Origin: Curtobacterium sp. 9128
GTDB lineage: Bacteria > Actinomycetota > Actinomycetes > Actinomycetales > Microbacteriaceae
Reading direction: 5' to 3'
Assembly (NCBI RefSeq): GCF_900086645.1
Contig: NZ_LT576451.1
Location: 3,100,001-3,164,000, forward strand
DNA length: 64,000 nucleotides
Part shown: one piece after another, positions 1 through 9,285 of the stretch
Position numbering within the stretch: position 1 is the stretch's first letter
Layout of the letters: each line of letters begins with the position of its first letter
Made by a program: the position numbers and the translations under genes
The notes under the pieces: model-generated
The model's input: the letters and a program-made list of their open reading frames with translations, nothing else
Databases searched by the model: none
Told to the model about the DNA's origin: nothing

Positions 1-239
1 CCGAGCGAGGAGAACGACATCCGCTCCCCCGACGCGATCATCGCGAGCGTCAGGTCCTTGATCTCCCGACGCTCCATGCCGTTCAGGAAGATCGCCATCG
101 CGAGGGCCGCCATCTGCGGGTCCTCGACGTAGCCGCGCGTGTAGGCGTCCACGAGCCAGTCGATCTCCGGGGTGCTCAATGCGGCACCCGAACGCTTCGT
201 GCGGATGAGGTCGACGGTGTCGAAGGGCTCGACGGCCAT
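1..239 (-). CDS. deoA: thymidine phosphorylase, N-terminal part (truncated by window edge)
   Basis: Only the first 79 or so residues lie in the window; the rest runs off the left edge. The protein begins MAVEPFDTVDLIRTKR and continues with the small alpha domain of the pyrimidine nucleoside phosphorylase family (a lysine-rich start, then ALAMAIFLNGM and an MIASGE-like stretch). The enzyme cleaves thymidine or deoxyuridine with phosphate in nucleoside salvage. Its start is one base after the cdd stop, so it is the last visible gene of the nucleoside uptake operon. The specific substrate (thymidine or mixed pyrimidines) is inferred from family and context. Confidence 0.88.
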   Translation of the reverse strand, partial: MAVEPFDTVDLIRTKRSGAALSTPEIDWLVDAYTRGYVEDPQMAALAMAIFLNGMERREIKDLTLAMIASGERMSFSSL

Positions 240-240
240 G

Positions 241-720
241 TCAGTGCTCCTGTTGGTACGTGACGAGGGTGCGCGGCCCGAAGGCGTCCGGGAGCACCTC
301 GTCGATGGTGCGGATCCCGGAGACGGTCTCGAGCAGCATGCCCTCGGCCGAGTGCTCGAACAGCAGCTGCCGGCACCGACCGCACGGCATGAGCGTCGCG
401 CCGTCGCCGTCCACGCAGGTGAACGCGACGAGCTTGCCGCCGCCGGTCATGTGCAGCTGCGAGACGAGCGAGCACTCCGCACAGAGGGTCACCCCGTACG
501 AGGCGTTCTCGACGTTGCAGCCGGACACGATCCTGCCGTCGTCGGTGAGCGCGGCAGCGCCCACCGGGAACGACGAGTACGGCGCGTAGGCGTGCCGCAT
601 CGCGGCCGTGGCCGCGTCACGCAGTGACGCCCAGTCCAGATCGGACGGGAGGCTCGTGGCCGCGTCCGCAGCGGCGGTGTCGGTGACCCCCTGGTCACCT
701 GATGCGTTCGTGTCGGTCAT
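241..720 (-). CDS. cdd: cytidine deaminase
   Basis: Converts cytidine and deoxycytidine to uridine and deoxyuridine, feeding the phosphorylase encoded next. The 159-residue protein has the zinc site of the family: CAEC at about 80-83 (catalytic Glu82 with one Cys ligand) and PCGRC at about 112-116 (two more Cys ligands). The substrate-binding ENASYG is at 71-76. The first 25 or so residues are an Ala/Asp/Thr-rich extension not typical of the family, so a later start is possible, but GGGAGG lies upstream of this ATG. The permease gene ends 16 bases upstream, so it belongs to the same operon. Confidence 0.95.
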   Translation of the reverse strand: MTDTNASGDQGVTDTAAADAATSLPSDLDWASLRDAATAAMRHAYAPYSSFPVGAAALTDDGRIVSGCNVENASYGVTLCAECSLVSQLHMTGGGKLVAFTCVDGDGATLMPCGRCRQLLFEHSAEGMLLETVSGIRTIDEVLPDAFGPRTLVTYQQEH

Positions 721-736
721 GTGCCGAGCCTCCCGG

Positions 737-2029
737 CTAGCTCTTGATGTACGGCTTGCCGGACGCGGCGGGACCGCGCGACTGCCCGACCAGGCCGGCC
801 ACCGCGAAGATCGTCACCACGTAGGGCAGCATGAGCAGGAACTCGCTCGGGACGGGCGAGTTGATCGACCCGAGGACGTTCTGCAGGTTCGACGCGAAGC
901 CGAACAGCAGCGCAGCGAGCGTCGCGCGGATCGGGTCCCAGCGGCCGAAGATGACCGCGGCGAGGGCGATGTAGCCGGCCCCTGCGGTCATGTCCTTGGC
1001 GAACGGCCCGACGGAGCCGAGCGTGAAGTACGCGCCACCGAGCCCCGCGATGGCACCGGCGAGCGAGACGTTCCAGAACCGCGTGCTGAGCACGTTGATG
1101 CCGACGGTGTCCGCCGCCTGCGGGTGCTCGCCGACCGCGCGGAGCCGGAGGCCCCATCGCGTCTTGAACAGGGCGAAGGTCACGACCGCGACCGCGATGT
1201 AGGCCAGGTACACGATGACGTTCTGCTCGAAGAAGACCGGGCCGATGACCGGGATCTGGTGCAGGACCGGGATCGGCAGGACCGGGAACCGGATGCCGAC
1301 GTTGAGCGTCTGCTCGGCCGGGGAGAGCACCTGCGAGTAGAGGAAGCCGGTCAGTCCGGAGATGAACGCGTTGATGACGACACCGACGATGACCTGGTCG
1401 ACGAGGTACTTGATGCTGAACGTCGCGAGGACGAACGACACCAGGACACCGGCGACGAGCGCACCGACGAGACCGACCCATGCGGAACCGGTGAGCGAGC
1501 CGATCATCGCGGAGACGAACGCCCCGGCGAGGAACTGGCCCTCGATCGCGATGTTCACGACGCCCACACGCTCCGAGATCACACCGCCGAGGGCACCGAA
1601 GACCAGCGGGACGCTCAGGCCGAGCGCCCCGACGAGCAGCCCTGGAAGCGGGATCGTCGCACCGGCCGCCGCCCAGGTGAGGAACCCGACGACGAACAGG
1701 ATGGCGAAGACCGAGGTGACCCAGAGCGGGACCCTCCGGTACCCGTTCGACTGGACGAACGCGTACACGGTCGCCAGGGCGAGCAGGACGGTGACGGTGA
1801 TGCCGGTCCCCGTGGCGGGGAGCTGCACGTCCGGCAGCTGGACGAAGTCGCCCGCGTTCGCGAGGCGGAACGTCGCAGAACCGTCGCGGCCGAGCAGGAC
1901 GAAGAACACCAACGCGACGACCGTGAAGACGGCGAATGCGATCGGGGCCTTCCAGCTGCGGGTGGACTCGACGGCGCGGTCGGCCAGCGTCTCCGCTCCG
2001 GAGGGCATGGAGGGGCTGATGGTGCTCAC
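737..2029 (-). CDS. nucleoside ABC transporter permease 2
   Basis: A 430-residue polytopic membrane protein of the BPD_transp_2 family (YufQ/NupQ type), the second permease of a BmpA-type purine/pyrimidine nucleoside importer. After a short cytosolic N-terminus it shows many hydrophobic segments and the family's GLRLRAVGEHP loop, which contacts the ATPase. The GTG start is chosen because it overlaps the upstream permease stop in GTGA (2026-2029). Longer readings of the frame overlap the neighbouring gene heavily. It works with the adjacent ATPase, other permease and lipoprotein. Confidence 0.92.
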   Translation of the reverse strand: MSTISPSMPSGAETLADRAVESTRSWKAPIAFAVFTVVALVFFVLLGRDGSATFRLANAGDFVQLPDVQLPATGTGITVTVLLALATVYAFVQSNGYRRVPLWVTSVFAILFVVGFLTWAAAGATIPLPGLLVGALGLSVPLVFGALGGVISERVGVVNIAIEGQFLAGAFVSAMIGSLTGSAWVGLVGALVAGVLVSFVLATFSIKYLVDQVIVGVVINAFISGLTGFLYSQVLSPAEQTLNVGIRFPVLPIPVLHQIPVIGPVFFEQNVIVYLAYIAVAVVTFALFKTRWGLRLRAVGEHPQAADTVGINVLSTRFWNVSLAGAIAGLGGAYFTLGSVGPFAKDMTAGAGYIALAAVIFGRWDPIRATLAALLFGFASNLQNVLGSINSPVPSEFLLMLPYVVTIFAVAGLVGQSRGPAASGKPYIKS

Positions 2030-3375
2030 GCGGCGACTGCCTTCCGCTGGGACTTCTTGGAGACCTTGCGGCGGGCGCCCGGCTGCGGGATCCGGAAGAT
2101 CGCGCGGACGAGCGGCGGTGCCGCGATGAACAGGACGATGAGGGCCTGGATGACACCGACGATGTCGATCGGGATGCCGTTGGCGGCCTGCATCGCGTAG
2201 CCACCGTTCTTCAGCACGCCGAACAGGATCGCCGCCCAGAAGGTGCCCCACGGCTTCGAGCGGCCGAGGAGCGCCACGGTGATGGCGTCGAAACCGATGC
2301 CCGCGTCGATGTTCGACGTGAAGCCACTCGTCACGGCGCCCTGCACCTGGTACGCCCCGGCGATGCCGACGAGGGCACCGGAGATGACGAGCACCCAGAT
2401 GGTCAGCGACGGGACGCTCATGCCGGCGACGCGTGCCGCACGCGGGTTCTCACCGATCGTGCGGAACCGGAAGCCGAGCGACGACTTGTTGACGAGCCAC
2501 CACACGACGACGACGGCGATGATCGCGACGACGAACCCGAGGTCGACGCCGTAGCGCGGACCGAACAGCGCCGGCAGCACCGCGGAGTCCTTCATGGCGG
2601 GCGAGATCGGGTTCGGGCTCCCCGGTGCCTGCAGCAGCCCCGGAGTGCGGAGCAGGTAGCTGACCAGGTACAGCGCGACGTAGTTGAGCATGATCGTCAG
2701 GACGACCTCGTTCGCACCGGTCCGCGCCTTCAGCACACCGACGATGCCGCCCCACACCGCGCCGCCGACGATGCCGGCGACGATGGTCAGGGGGATGTGG
2801 ATGATCGCGGGCATGTCGAACGCGAACCCGACCCACCCGGCGGCCGCGGCACCCATCAGGATCTGCCCCTGGCCACCGATGTTGAAGAGGCCGGCGCGGA
2901 ACGACAGCGCGATGCCGAGACCCGCGGCGATGAGCGGGACGGCGTAGTCGATCGACCGGGTGATCGGGACGATCGCCTGCGCGAACGAACTCGCGCCGAA
3001 GTTGACGACCGAGCCCTGGAACAGCGAGGCGTACGAGCCGCCGACGGCGGTCCAGATCGCCCGGAAAGTGTCGGCCGGACGGGCGAAGAAGTACCCGGCG
3101 GCCTGCTGCACGGCGGGGTCCGTCACCGCGATGAGGATGCCGCACGCCACGAGCGCGAGCACGATCGCGAGGACCGTGACGAGGACGGAGCCGTTCAGGA
3201 TGCTCTGCAGCGCGGTGTTCCAGCGGTCGCCGCCCGAGTCGCCGGCACGGCGCTCGGTGTCGGCGGCGGAGTCCGTCATCAGGTGCGGCGTGCCCTCGAC
3301 GTCCTGGATGCGGTCGTCGGTGGGCAGCTCGTCCCCGGCCTGCGCCGGCTGCGTGTTCTCTGGCGTGTTGCTCAC
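2026..3375 (-). CDS. nucleoside ABC transporter permease 1
   Basis: A 449-residue membrane permease of the YufP/NupP type. It has about 60 polar N-terminal residues, then a long series of membrane segments and an RFRTIGENPRAAR loop matching that in its partner permease. Together the two form the channel of a nucleoside importer of the BmpA class. The ATG overlaps the ATPase stop by four bases (ATGA, 3372-3375), and its own stop overlaps the next permease start, so translation is probably coupled through all three genes. Confidence 0.92.
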   Translation of the reverse strand: MSNTPENTQPAQAGDELPTDDRIQDVEGTPHLMTDSAADTERRAGDSGGDRWNTALQSILNGSVLVTVLAIVLALVACGILIAVTDPAVQQAAGYFFARPADTFRAIWTAVGGSYASLFQGSVVNFGASSFAQAIVPITRSIDYAVPLIAAGLGIALSFRAGLFNIGGQGQILMGAAAAGWVGFAFDMPAIIHIPLTIVAGIVGGAVWGGIVGVLKARTGANEVVLTIMLNYVALYLVSYLLRTPGLLQAPGSPNPISPAMKDSAVLPALFGPRYGVDLGFVVAIIAVVVVWWLVNKSSLGFRFRTIGENPRAARVAGMSVPSLTIWVLVISGALVGIAGAYQVQGAVTSGFTSNIDAGIGFDAITVALLGRSKPWGTFWAAILFGVLKNGGYAMQAANGIPIDIVGVIQALIVLFIAAPPLVRAIFRIPQPGARRKVSKKSQRKAVAA

Positions 3376-4892
3376 GCTGCCAGCTCCGTTCCTTCGGGAA
3401 GCTCCCCGGCCATCATGAGGCCGAGGACGTCACGCGGGGTGTCCGCGGGGACGATGCCGATGATCGCGCCGCGGTACATGACGGCGATGCGGTCGGCGAG
3501 CGCCACGACCTCGTCGAGCTCCGTGGAGACGACGATGACCGGGACACCGGTGTCGCGGGTGGCGACGATGCGCTTGTGCACGAACTCGATCGACCCGACG
3601 TCGATGCCGCGCGTGGGCTGGGCGGCGACGAAGAGGCGCAGTTCGCGGCTCAGCTCGCGTGCCAGCACGATCTTCTGCTGGTTGCCGCCGGACAGCCGAC
3701 CGGCGGCGGTGGTGCGCGAAGGCGTGCGGATGTCGAACTCGGCGATCTTCTCGTCGGCGAACGCGTCGCGCTCGGCCGACCGGATGGTGCCGGCGCGGAC
3801 GAACTCGGCGTGGTCGGCGCGGTCGAGCATCAGGTTCTCGGCGATCGTGAACTCACCGACGAGCCCGTCCTCCTTCCGGTCCTCGGGGACGAACCCGACC
3901 CCGGCGTCGAGGATCTGCTTGACGCTGCGGCCGCTGATCTCGCGGCCGTCGAGGGTGATCCGGCCGGAACGCATGTGCTCGAGGCCGATGATCGCCTCGG
4001 TGAGCTCGGTCTGGCCGTTGCCCTGCACGCCGGCGATCGCGAGGACCTCACCACGTCGCACGGTGAACGAGACGTCGTCGACGAGCACGATGCCGGACGG
4101 GTCGGTGACGGTGACGTGCTCGACGACGAGGGCGTCCTCGCCGCCGGTCGCGGGCTCCTTCTCGACGACGAGCGACACTGCTCGGCCGACCATGAGCGCT
4201 GCGAGCTCGTTGTTCGTCGCGGTCGGCGATGCCTCGCCCACGACCTTGCCGAGCCGGATCACCGTGATGCGGTCCGCCACCTCGCGGACCTCACGGAGCT
4301 TGTGGGTGATGAAGACGATCGCGGTGCCGGCTTCACGGAGCTGGCGCATGATGCCCATCAGCTCGTCGGTCTCCTGCGGGGTGAGGACGGCCGTCGGCTC
4401 GTCGAACACCAGCACGGACGCGTCGCGGGAGAGCGCCTTGATGATCTCGACGCGCTGCTGCACGCCGACGGGCAGGTCCTCGACCTTCGCGTCCGGGTCG
4501 ACGTCGAAACCGAACCGCTCGGAGATCTCGCGGACGCGCTTCCGGGCGCCGGCGAGGTCGAGGCGGCCGCCGAAGGACGTCTCCTCCTGTCCGAGCATGA
4601 CGTTCTCGGCCACGGTGAAGACCGGGACGAGCATGAAGTGCTGGTGGACCATGCCGATGCCGGCACGCATGGCGTCGCCGGGGCCGTCGAAGTCCTGGAC
4701 GACGTCGTCCAGGAGGATCTCGCCCTCTTCGGCCTGGTACATGCCGTAGAGCACGTTCATCAGGGTGGACTTGCCAGCACCGTTCTCGCCGAGGAGGCAG
4801 TGCACCTCGCCCGGTTCGACGGTGAGGGAGATGTGGTCGTTCGCGACCAAGGGGCCGAACCGCTTGGTGATGCCGCGGAGCTCGAGCTTCAT
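3372..4892 (-). CDS. nucleoside ABC transporter ATP-binding protein (two NBDs)
   Basis: A 506-residue protein with two fused nucleotide-binding domains, as in simple-sugar and BmpA-type importers (YufO/NupO). The first domain has Walker A GENGAGKST at 35-43, signature-like LPVGVQQRVE at 140-149 and Walker B LVFDEP at 161-166. The second has a degenerate Walker A (GVQGNGQTE), then an intact LSGGNQQK signature. This asymmetry is usual in the family. It energises uptake of nucleosides bound by the lipoprotein encoded upstream. Confidence 0.94.
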   Translation of the reverse strand: MKLELRGITKRFGPLVANDHISLTVEPGEVHCLLGENGAGKSTLMNVLYGMYQAEEGEILLDDVVQDFDGPGDAMRAGIGMVHQHFMLVPVFTVAENVMLGQEETSFGGRLDLAGARKRVREISERFGFDVDPDAKVEDLPVGVQQRVEIIKALSRDASVLVFDEPTAVLTPQETDELMGIMRQLREAGTAIVFITHKLREVREVADRITVIRLGKVVGEASPTATNNELAALMVGRAVSLVVEKEPATGGEDALVVEHVTVTDPSGIVLVDDVSFTVRRGEVLAIAGVQGNGQTELTEAIIGLEHMRSGRITLDGREISGRSVKQILDAGVGFVPEDRKEDGLVGEFTIAENLMLDRADHAEFVRAGTIRSAERDAFADEKIAEFDIRTPSRTTAAGRLSGGNQQKIVLARELSRELRLFVAAQPTRGIDVGSIEFVHKRIVATRDTGVPVIVVSTELDEVVALADRIAVMYRGAIIGIVPADTPRDVLGLMMAGELPEGTELAA

Positions 4893-4972
4893 GTCGGGGT
4901 TTACGTTTCTGTCGCTGCGGAGCGCACGGGAATGCGGGCGGAGGACTGCTCCCCCGCCCGCATCACATCGTG

Positions 4973-6046
4973 CTACTTGACGGTCGCCTTCGTCTCGACC
5001 TTGATCGAGCCGTCGATGATGCCGGACTTGATGGTGTCCAGCTCCTTCTGCAGACCCGAGTCGACCTTCGACTCGTAGTCGTGGAACGGCGCGATGCCGA
5101 CGCCGTCGTTCTTCAGCGTGCCGACGTACGGGGTCTTCGAGAAGTCACCCTTGGCGGCCTGCTCGACGACGTCCTTGGTCGCCGGGCGCATGCCCTTCTC
5201 GACCGAGGTCAGCGCGATGTCCTTGTAGCGGGGGTCCGCCTCGTAGAGGTCGCTGTCCGCACCGATGAGCACGGAACCGTCGTTCGCGTCCTTGATCGCC
5301 TCGGCCGCAGACTGGTAGATCGGGCCACCGACGGGCAGGATCACGTCGGCGTTCTGGTCGAGGAGCGTCTGCGCGACCGACTTGGCCTGCGTGCCGGCCT
5401 CGAAGCCACCGGTGAAGGAGCCCTTCTGGCTGTCGACGTCCCAGCCGACGACCTTGACGTCCTTCTTCTTCTGCTCGTTGTAGTACTTCACGCCGTCCGC
5501 GAAGCCGTCCATGAAGATGGTGACGGTCGGGATCTGCATGCCGCCGAAGGTGCCGACGACGCCGCTCTTGGAGTACGACGCGGCCGCGTAGCCGGCGAGG
5601 AAAGCCGCCTGCGAGGTGTCGAACGTGATCGGCTTGACGTTCTTGGCGTCGATCGAGTTGTCGTCGATGATCGCGAAGTCCGTGTCGGGGTTCGCCGCCG
5701 CCTGCTTCTTCGTGGCGTCGGCGAGGTTGAAGCCGACCGTCACGATGAGCTTGCAGTTCTGGTTGATGAGCTGCTCGATGTTCGAGTCGTAGACCGTCGA
5801 GTCCTTCGACTCCGCCGACTTGTAGGTCGCGCCGAGCTCCTTGGCGGCGTCCTTGAGCCCCTCGTAGCCGAGCTGGTTGAAGGACTTGTCGTCGAATCCG
5901 CCGGAGTCCGACACCATGCACGGGCGGAAGTCGGTGGACTTCGCCGACGAGGAGTCGGACGGAGCGGCGGAGCAGCCGGCCAGGACGGCGACGGTGCCGA
6001 GGAGCGCGAGGCCGCTGAGTGCGATCTGACGGGTACGAGATGACAC
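4973..6046 (-). CDS. BmpA-family nucleoside-binding lipoprotein
   Basis: A 357-residue extracellular substrate-binding lipoprotein of the BMP/PnrA family, which binds purine or pyrimidine nucleosides and delivers them to the permeases. The signal peptide ends in the lipobox LAGC with Cys25. Typical BMP features follow: SGGFDDKSFNQ, DTDFAIIDD, and a GTFGGMQIPTVTIFMDGFAD-type core. The GTG at 6046 is preferred because GGAGGAA sits 6-7 bases upstream; the ATG nine codons earlier would put that site inside the coding region. It is the first gene of the six-gene nucleoside operon. Confidence 0.93.
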   Translation of the reverse strand: MSSRTRQIALSGLALLGTVAVLAGCSAAPSDSSSAKSTDFRPCMVSDSGGFDDKSFNQLGYEGLKDAAKELGATYKSAESKDSTVYDSNIEQLINQNCKLIVTVGFNLADATKKQAAANPDTDFAIIDDNSIDAKNVKPITFDTSQAAFLAGYAAASYSKSGVVGTFGGMQIPTVTIFMDGFADGVKYYNEQKKKDVKVVGWDVDSQKGSFTGGFEAGTQAKSVAQTLLDQNADVILPVGGPIYQSAAEAIKDANDGSVLIGADSDLYEADPRYKDIALTSVEKGMRPATKDVVEQAAKGDFSKTPYVGTLKNDGVGIAPFHDYESKVDSGLQKELDTIKSGIIDGSIKVETKATVK

Positions 6047-6102
6047 GGGATGTTCCTCCGGGAGCAAGGGCCCGGGTCACTGCGCACCGGGCGATCGTGG
6101 CG

Positions 6103-6108
6103 ACAGTA
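6103..6108 (-). promoter_or_regulatory. possible -10 box of the nucleoside operon
   Basis: Read on the minus strand this is TACTGT, placing a start site near 6096 and a leader of about 50 bases before the lipoprotein GTG. No convincing -35 box is visible. An 8-base inverted repeat (GTTACGGG at 6158-6165, CCCGTAAC at 6188-6195) lies about 50-90 bases upstream and could be an operator. Confidence 0.3.
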
Positions 6109-6243
6109 CACGACCGCCCGGCCGGTACAGAGCCCGTTCCGACCACCCGGATGATCGGTTACGGGATCGCGACCGCGTCGTAACAGGCCCGTAACGCGGC
6201 GCAACGCCGGTGTCCCCAGTTCGGGGGATTTCGTGGTGGAGCG

Positions 6244-7356
6244 CTACAGGACGTCGTCCCGGCCGCTGATCTTCAGTGCATCCACCACACCCTTGACCCG
6301 CTGGGCGTTCGCGCTCGTCGTGACGAGGAGCGCATCGGGGGTGTCCACGACGACGATGTCCTCGACGCCGATGAGCGAGATGAGCCGCTGGCTGTGCGCG
6401 ACGACGATGCCGCTCGACGAGTCGGCCAGGATGCGGGCGTTGTCGCCGAGCACCGCGAGGTTGTTCGTCCGCCCACCGGACTGCAGTTTCGCGAGGGACG
6501 CGAAGTCGCCGACGTCGTCCCAGTCGAAGTCGCCGGGGACCACGGCGAGCCGACCGGCGGCGGCGGCCGGCTCGGCGACGGAGTAGTCGATCGCGATCTT
6601 CTTCAGCCCCGGCCAGATCGCGTCGACGACGGCGCCGCGGGACGAGGTGTCCCACGCGGCGGCGAGTTCCTCGATGCCGGCGAGCAGGTCGGGCTCGTTC
6701 CGACCGATCTCGGCGAGGAGCACGTCGGCGCGGGCGATGAACATGCCGGCGTTCCAGAGGTAGCTGCCGTCGGCGAGGTACCCCGTCGCGGTGTCGAGGT
6801 CGGGCTTCTCGACGAAGTCCAGCACGGCGTGCGCACGCGGGGCGGTGTCGATGCCGAGCGAGTCGCCCGCGTGGATGTACCCGAACCCGATCGCCGGCTC
6901 GGACGGCGTGATGCCGATGGTCGTCACGTAGCCGGCGCGGGCCGCGAGCACCGCTTCGCGCACCGACCGACGGAACCCGCGGGCGTCGCCGATGACGTGG
7001 TCGGCGGCGAACGACCCGATGACCACGTCGGGCTCGCGCCGGCGGAGGATCGCTGCGGCCAGACCGATGGCGGCCGTCGAGTCCTTCGGCTCGCTCTCGA
7101 GCACGACGTTGTGGTCGTGGATGCCCGGCAGCTGCGACTCGACCGCGACCCGGTGGGCACGCCCGGTCACCACCATGATCCGCTGGTCCCCGGACAGCGG
7201 CGCGAGGCGGTCCCACGTCTGCCGGAGGAGCGAGGTGCCCGAGCCGGTCAGGTCGTGGAGGAACTTCGGGGCGTCGGCGCGCGACAGCGGCCAGAGGCGC
7301 GAACCGATCCCACCGGCGGGGATGATCGCGTAGAAGTCGTCGAGAGGGTCAGCCAC
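6244..7356 (-). CDS. manC: mannose-1-phosphate guanylyltransferase
   Basis: Makes GDP-mannose from mannose 1-phosphate and GTP for surface glycans or lipoglycans. The 370-residue protein starts with the nucleotidyltransferase signature IPAGGIGSRLWPLSR followed by APKF, and contains the family's PEPAIGFGYI-like and FVEKPD stretches. It has only the transferase domain, without the C-terminal mannose-6-phosphate isomerase cupin of bifunctional homologues. The GTG at 7356 puts the signature at about residue 12, as is usual; earlier in-frame starts add unrelated sequence. The divergent neighbour is a mannosyltransferase that probably belongs to the same pathway. Confidence 0.93.
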   Translation of the reverse strand: MADPLDDFYAIIPAGGIGSRLWPLSRADAPKFLHDLTGSGTSLLRQTWDRLAPLSGDQRIMVVTGRAHRVAVESQLPGIHDHNVVLESEPKDSTAAIGLAAAILRRREPDVVIGSFAADHVIGDARGFRRSVREAVLAARAGYVTTIGITPSEPAIGFGYIHAGDSLGIDTAPRAHAVLDFVEKPDLDTATGYLADGSYLWNAGMFIARADVLLAEIGRNEPDLLAGIEELAAAWDTSSRGAVVDAIWPGLKKIAIDYSVAEPAAAAGRLAVVPGDFDWDDVGDFASLAKLQSGGRTNNLAVLGDNARILADSSSGIVVAHSQRLISLIGVEDIVVVDTPDALLVTTSANAQRVKGVVDALKISGRDDVL

Positions 7357-7507
7357 TCGCTCACCGTACCGTCCGGTCGCCGCCGTTCCTGGGTACCGAC
7401 CGCTCGGATGTGCGGGAAGCCGCACGACCTGTTCACCCCCGCCGAACGCGCCGTTCACCGTGCGGCCCCCGTCCGCGTCACGTGCGCCGCGGAGCATGGC
7501 GAGTGCC

Positions 7508-8746
7508 ATGAACGCACGCAGCGTGGAGCGCGGCCAGGTCCAGCGGACCGTCGCCGTCGTGACCGAGAGCTTCCTGCCCACCCTCAACGGCGTGACCACC
7601 AGCGTCCTGGCGGTCCTCGACCACCTGGAGCGCCGTGGCCACCGCGCGGTCGTCATCGCGCCGGACGCCCCCGGTCTCGCAGCCTGGCGATCCCGCACCG
7701 AGCTCGAGCGGTACCGCGGGTTCGACGTGCACCGTGTACCGGCGGTCGCCTACCGCCAGTTCCCGGTCGCCCTCCCCCACCCGGTCCTCGACACGATCCT
7801 CGCCGCGTCCGGCGCCGACGTACTGCACGCAGCCAGTCCGCTCCTGCTGGGTGGGCGTGCGATCACGGCGGCCGGGAGGCTCGGCATCCCGTCCGTCGCC
7901 GTGTTCCAGACCGACGTGGCCGGGTTCGCCCGCCGCAACGGCCTGGCAGCGGCCGCCCCGTTGGCGAGACGGGTGCTCGCCCGGATCCACCAGGGCGCGT
8001 CGCTGACGCTCGCGCCGTCGTCCGCGACCGCGGCCATGCTGGCCGCGGACGGCGTCCCGCGCGTCACGCGATGGGGTCGCGGCGTTGACACCGACCTGTT
8101 CCACCCGTCGCGACGGCAGTCGGCGCACGTCCGCGCGTTCCGGAGGCGACTCGCTCCGCGCGGCGAGACCGTCGTGGGGTACGTGGGCCGGCTCGCACCG
8201 GAGAAGGAGGTCGAACGGCTCGCCGAGCTCGGCGGCATCCCGGGCATCAGGATCGTGGTCGCGGGAGGGGGGCCCTCCAGGCAGGCACTGGAGCGACGGC
8301 TCCGCCACCTCGACGTGACCTTCACCGGTCCGCTGCGCGGCGACGCCCTCGCGGATGCGTACGCGGCACTCGACGTGTTCGTGCACACCGGACCGGCGGA
8401 GACCTTCGGGCAGACGCTGCAGGAGGCGCACGCCACCGGCCTGCCGGTGGTGGCGCCGGCATCCGGTGGGCCGCTCGACCTCGTCGCGCCGGGGCTCGAC
8501 GGCGAGCTCTACGACCCGGAGGTCCCGCAGGCGCTCCGGCAGGCGGTCGTCGGACTGCACCTCGACCGGGACCGCGCCGCGCGCATGGGGTCGGCCGGGC
8601 GGCTGCGGGTGGAGGGCACCACGTGGGAGGCGGTCGGCGACCAGCTGCTGGCGCACCACGACACGGCGAGGAACATCGGCGCGCCGCCCGCCGCCGCACG
8701 GGGTGTCCGAGCCGAGTGGAACGAGAAGGTCAGCTCCCGGTCATAG
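7508..8746 (+). CDS. GT4-family glycosyltransferase (mannosyltransferase-like)
   Basis: A 412-residue GT-B glycosyltransferase with family GT4 features: an N-terminal VVTESFLPTLNGVTTSV segment, a central GRLAPEKEVERL motif and a C-terminal GPAETFGQTLQEA (the E-x7-E nucleotide-sugar motif). It resembles actinobacterial GDP-mannose-dependent alpha-mannosyltransferases of the MgtA/PimB type. Placement opposite manC supports GDP-mannose as donor, which is inference. The ATG at 7508 is chosen; other in-frame starts at 7460 and 7496 cannot be excluded. Confidence 0.82.
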   Translation: MNARSVERGQVQRTVAVVTESFLPTLNGVTTSVLAVLDHLERRGHRAVVIAPDAPGLAAWRSRTELERYRGFDVHRVPAVAYRQFPVALPHPVLDTILAASGADVLHAASPLLLGGRAITAAGRLGIPSVAVFQTDVAGFARRNGLAAAAPLARRVLARIHQGASLTLAPSSATAAMLAADGVPRVTRWGRGVDTDLFHPSRRQSAHVRAFRRRLAPRGETVVGYVGRLAPEKEVERLAELGGIPGIRIVVAGGGPSRQALERRLRHLDVTFTGPLRGDALADAYAALDVFVHTGPAETFGQTLQEAHATGLPVVAPASGGPLDLVAPGLDGELYDPEVPQALRQAVVGLHLDRDRAARMGSAGRLRVEGTTWEAVGDQLLAHHDTARNIGAPPAAARGVRAEWNEKVSSRS

Positions 8747-8772
8747 GATGGTCGTGTTCCACACGAACACGA
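8744..8772 (+). promoter_or_regulatory. possible sdh promoter with operator-like dyad
   Basis: TAGGAT at 8744-8749 could be a -10 box; it overlaps the glycosyltransferase stop codon. It is followed by an 8-base perfect inverted repeat (TCGTGTTC at 8752-8759, GAACACGA at 8765-8772) with a 5-base centre. The predicted start site (about 8756) falls inside the dyad, a position where a repressor would block initiation. The regulator is unknown. Confidence 0.35.
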
Positions 8773-8821
8773 CGGCAACGGTGCGCCGATCGGCGCCCCG
8801 GTCTCAACGGAGGGCGAGCTC

Positions 8822-9271
8822 ATGGCCGAGCAGACCGCAGGGAGTACGGCGACAGCCGTGCCACAGGTGACCATCGAGGCGCCCCGCGCGTCTCGGACCC
8901 CCAAGGGGACGCTGTACCGCGGCAGCACCGGTATGTGGTCGTGGGTCCTGCACCGCATCACCGGCGTCGCGATCTACTTCTTCCTGCTCGTGCACATCCT
9001 CGACACCGCGCTCGTGCGCCTGTCGCCAGAGGCCTACAACGCGGTCATCGGCACGTACAAGACCCCGATCATGAACCTCGGTGAGATCGCCCTCGTGATG
9101 GCGATCGTCTTCCACGCGTTCAACGGGCTGCGCATCATCCTGGTCGACTTCTGGTCCAAGGGGCCGAAGTACCAGCGGGCCATGTTCTGGATCGTCATCG
9201 TCCTGTGGGCGATCGCGATCGCGGGCTTCCTGCCGCGCCAGCTCATGAACCTCGTCGCCGACTTCCACTGA
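8822..9271 (+). CDS. sdhC: succinate dehydrogenase cytochrome b556 subunit
   Basis: A 149-residue membrane anchor of complex II. A 35-residue soluble N-terminus is followed by three hydrophobic helices. The first contains [14 protein letters not shown] with the conserved His-Arg-x-Ser/Thr-Gly pattern, and the second starts near [17 protein letters not shown], with a histidine suitable as haem ligand. It anchors SdhAB and passes electrons to menaquinone. GGAGGG lies about 8 bases before the ATG. It is the first gene of sdhCDAB. Confidence 0.94.
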   Translation: MAEQTAGSTATAVPQVTIEAPRASRTPKGTLYRGSTGMWSWVLHRITGVAIYFFLLVHILDTALVRLSPEAYNAVIGTYKTPIMNLGEIALVMAIVFHAFNGLRIILVDFWSKGPKYQRAMFWIVIVLWAIAIAGFLPRQLMNLVADFH

Positions 9272-9285
9272 CCAGGGGGCACCAC

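Noticed and set aside
608..2200. Long open frame on the plus strand opposite the permease and cdd genes
   Set aside because: Composed of Arg/Asp/Glu/Gly runs typical of antisense frames in high-GC genes; the minus strand encodes clear transporter and deaminase motifs.
3576..5078. 500-codon frame antisense to the nucleoside ABC ATPase
   Set aside because: Shadow of the ATPase; Leu/Asp/Val/Gly-rich low-information sequence.
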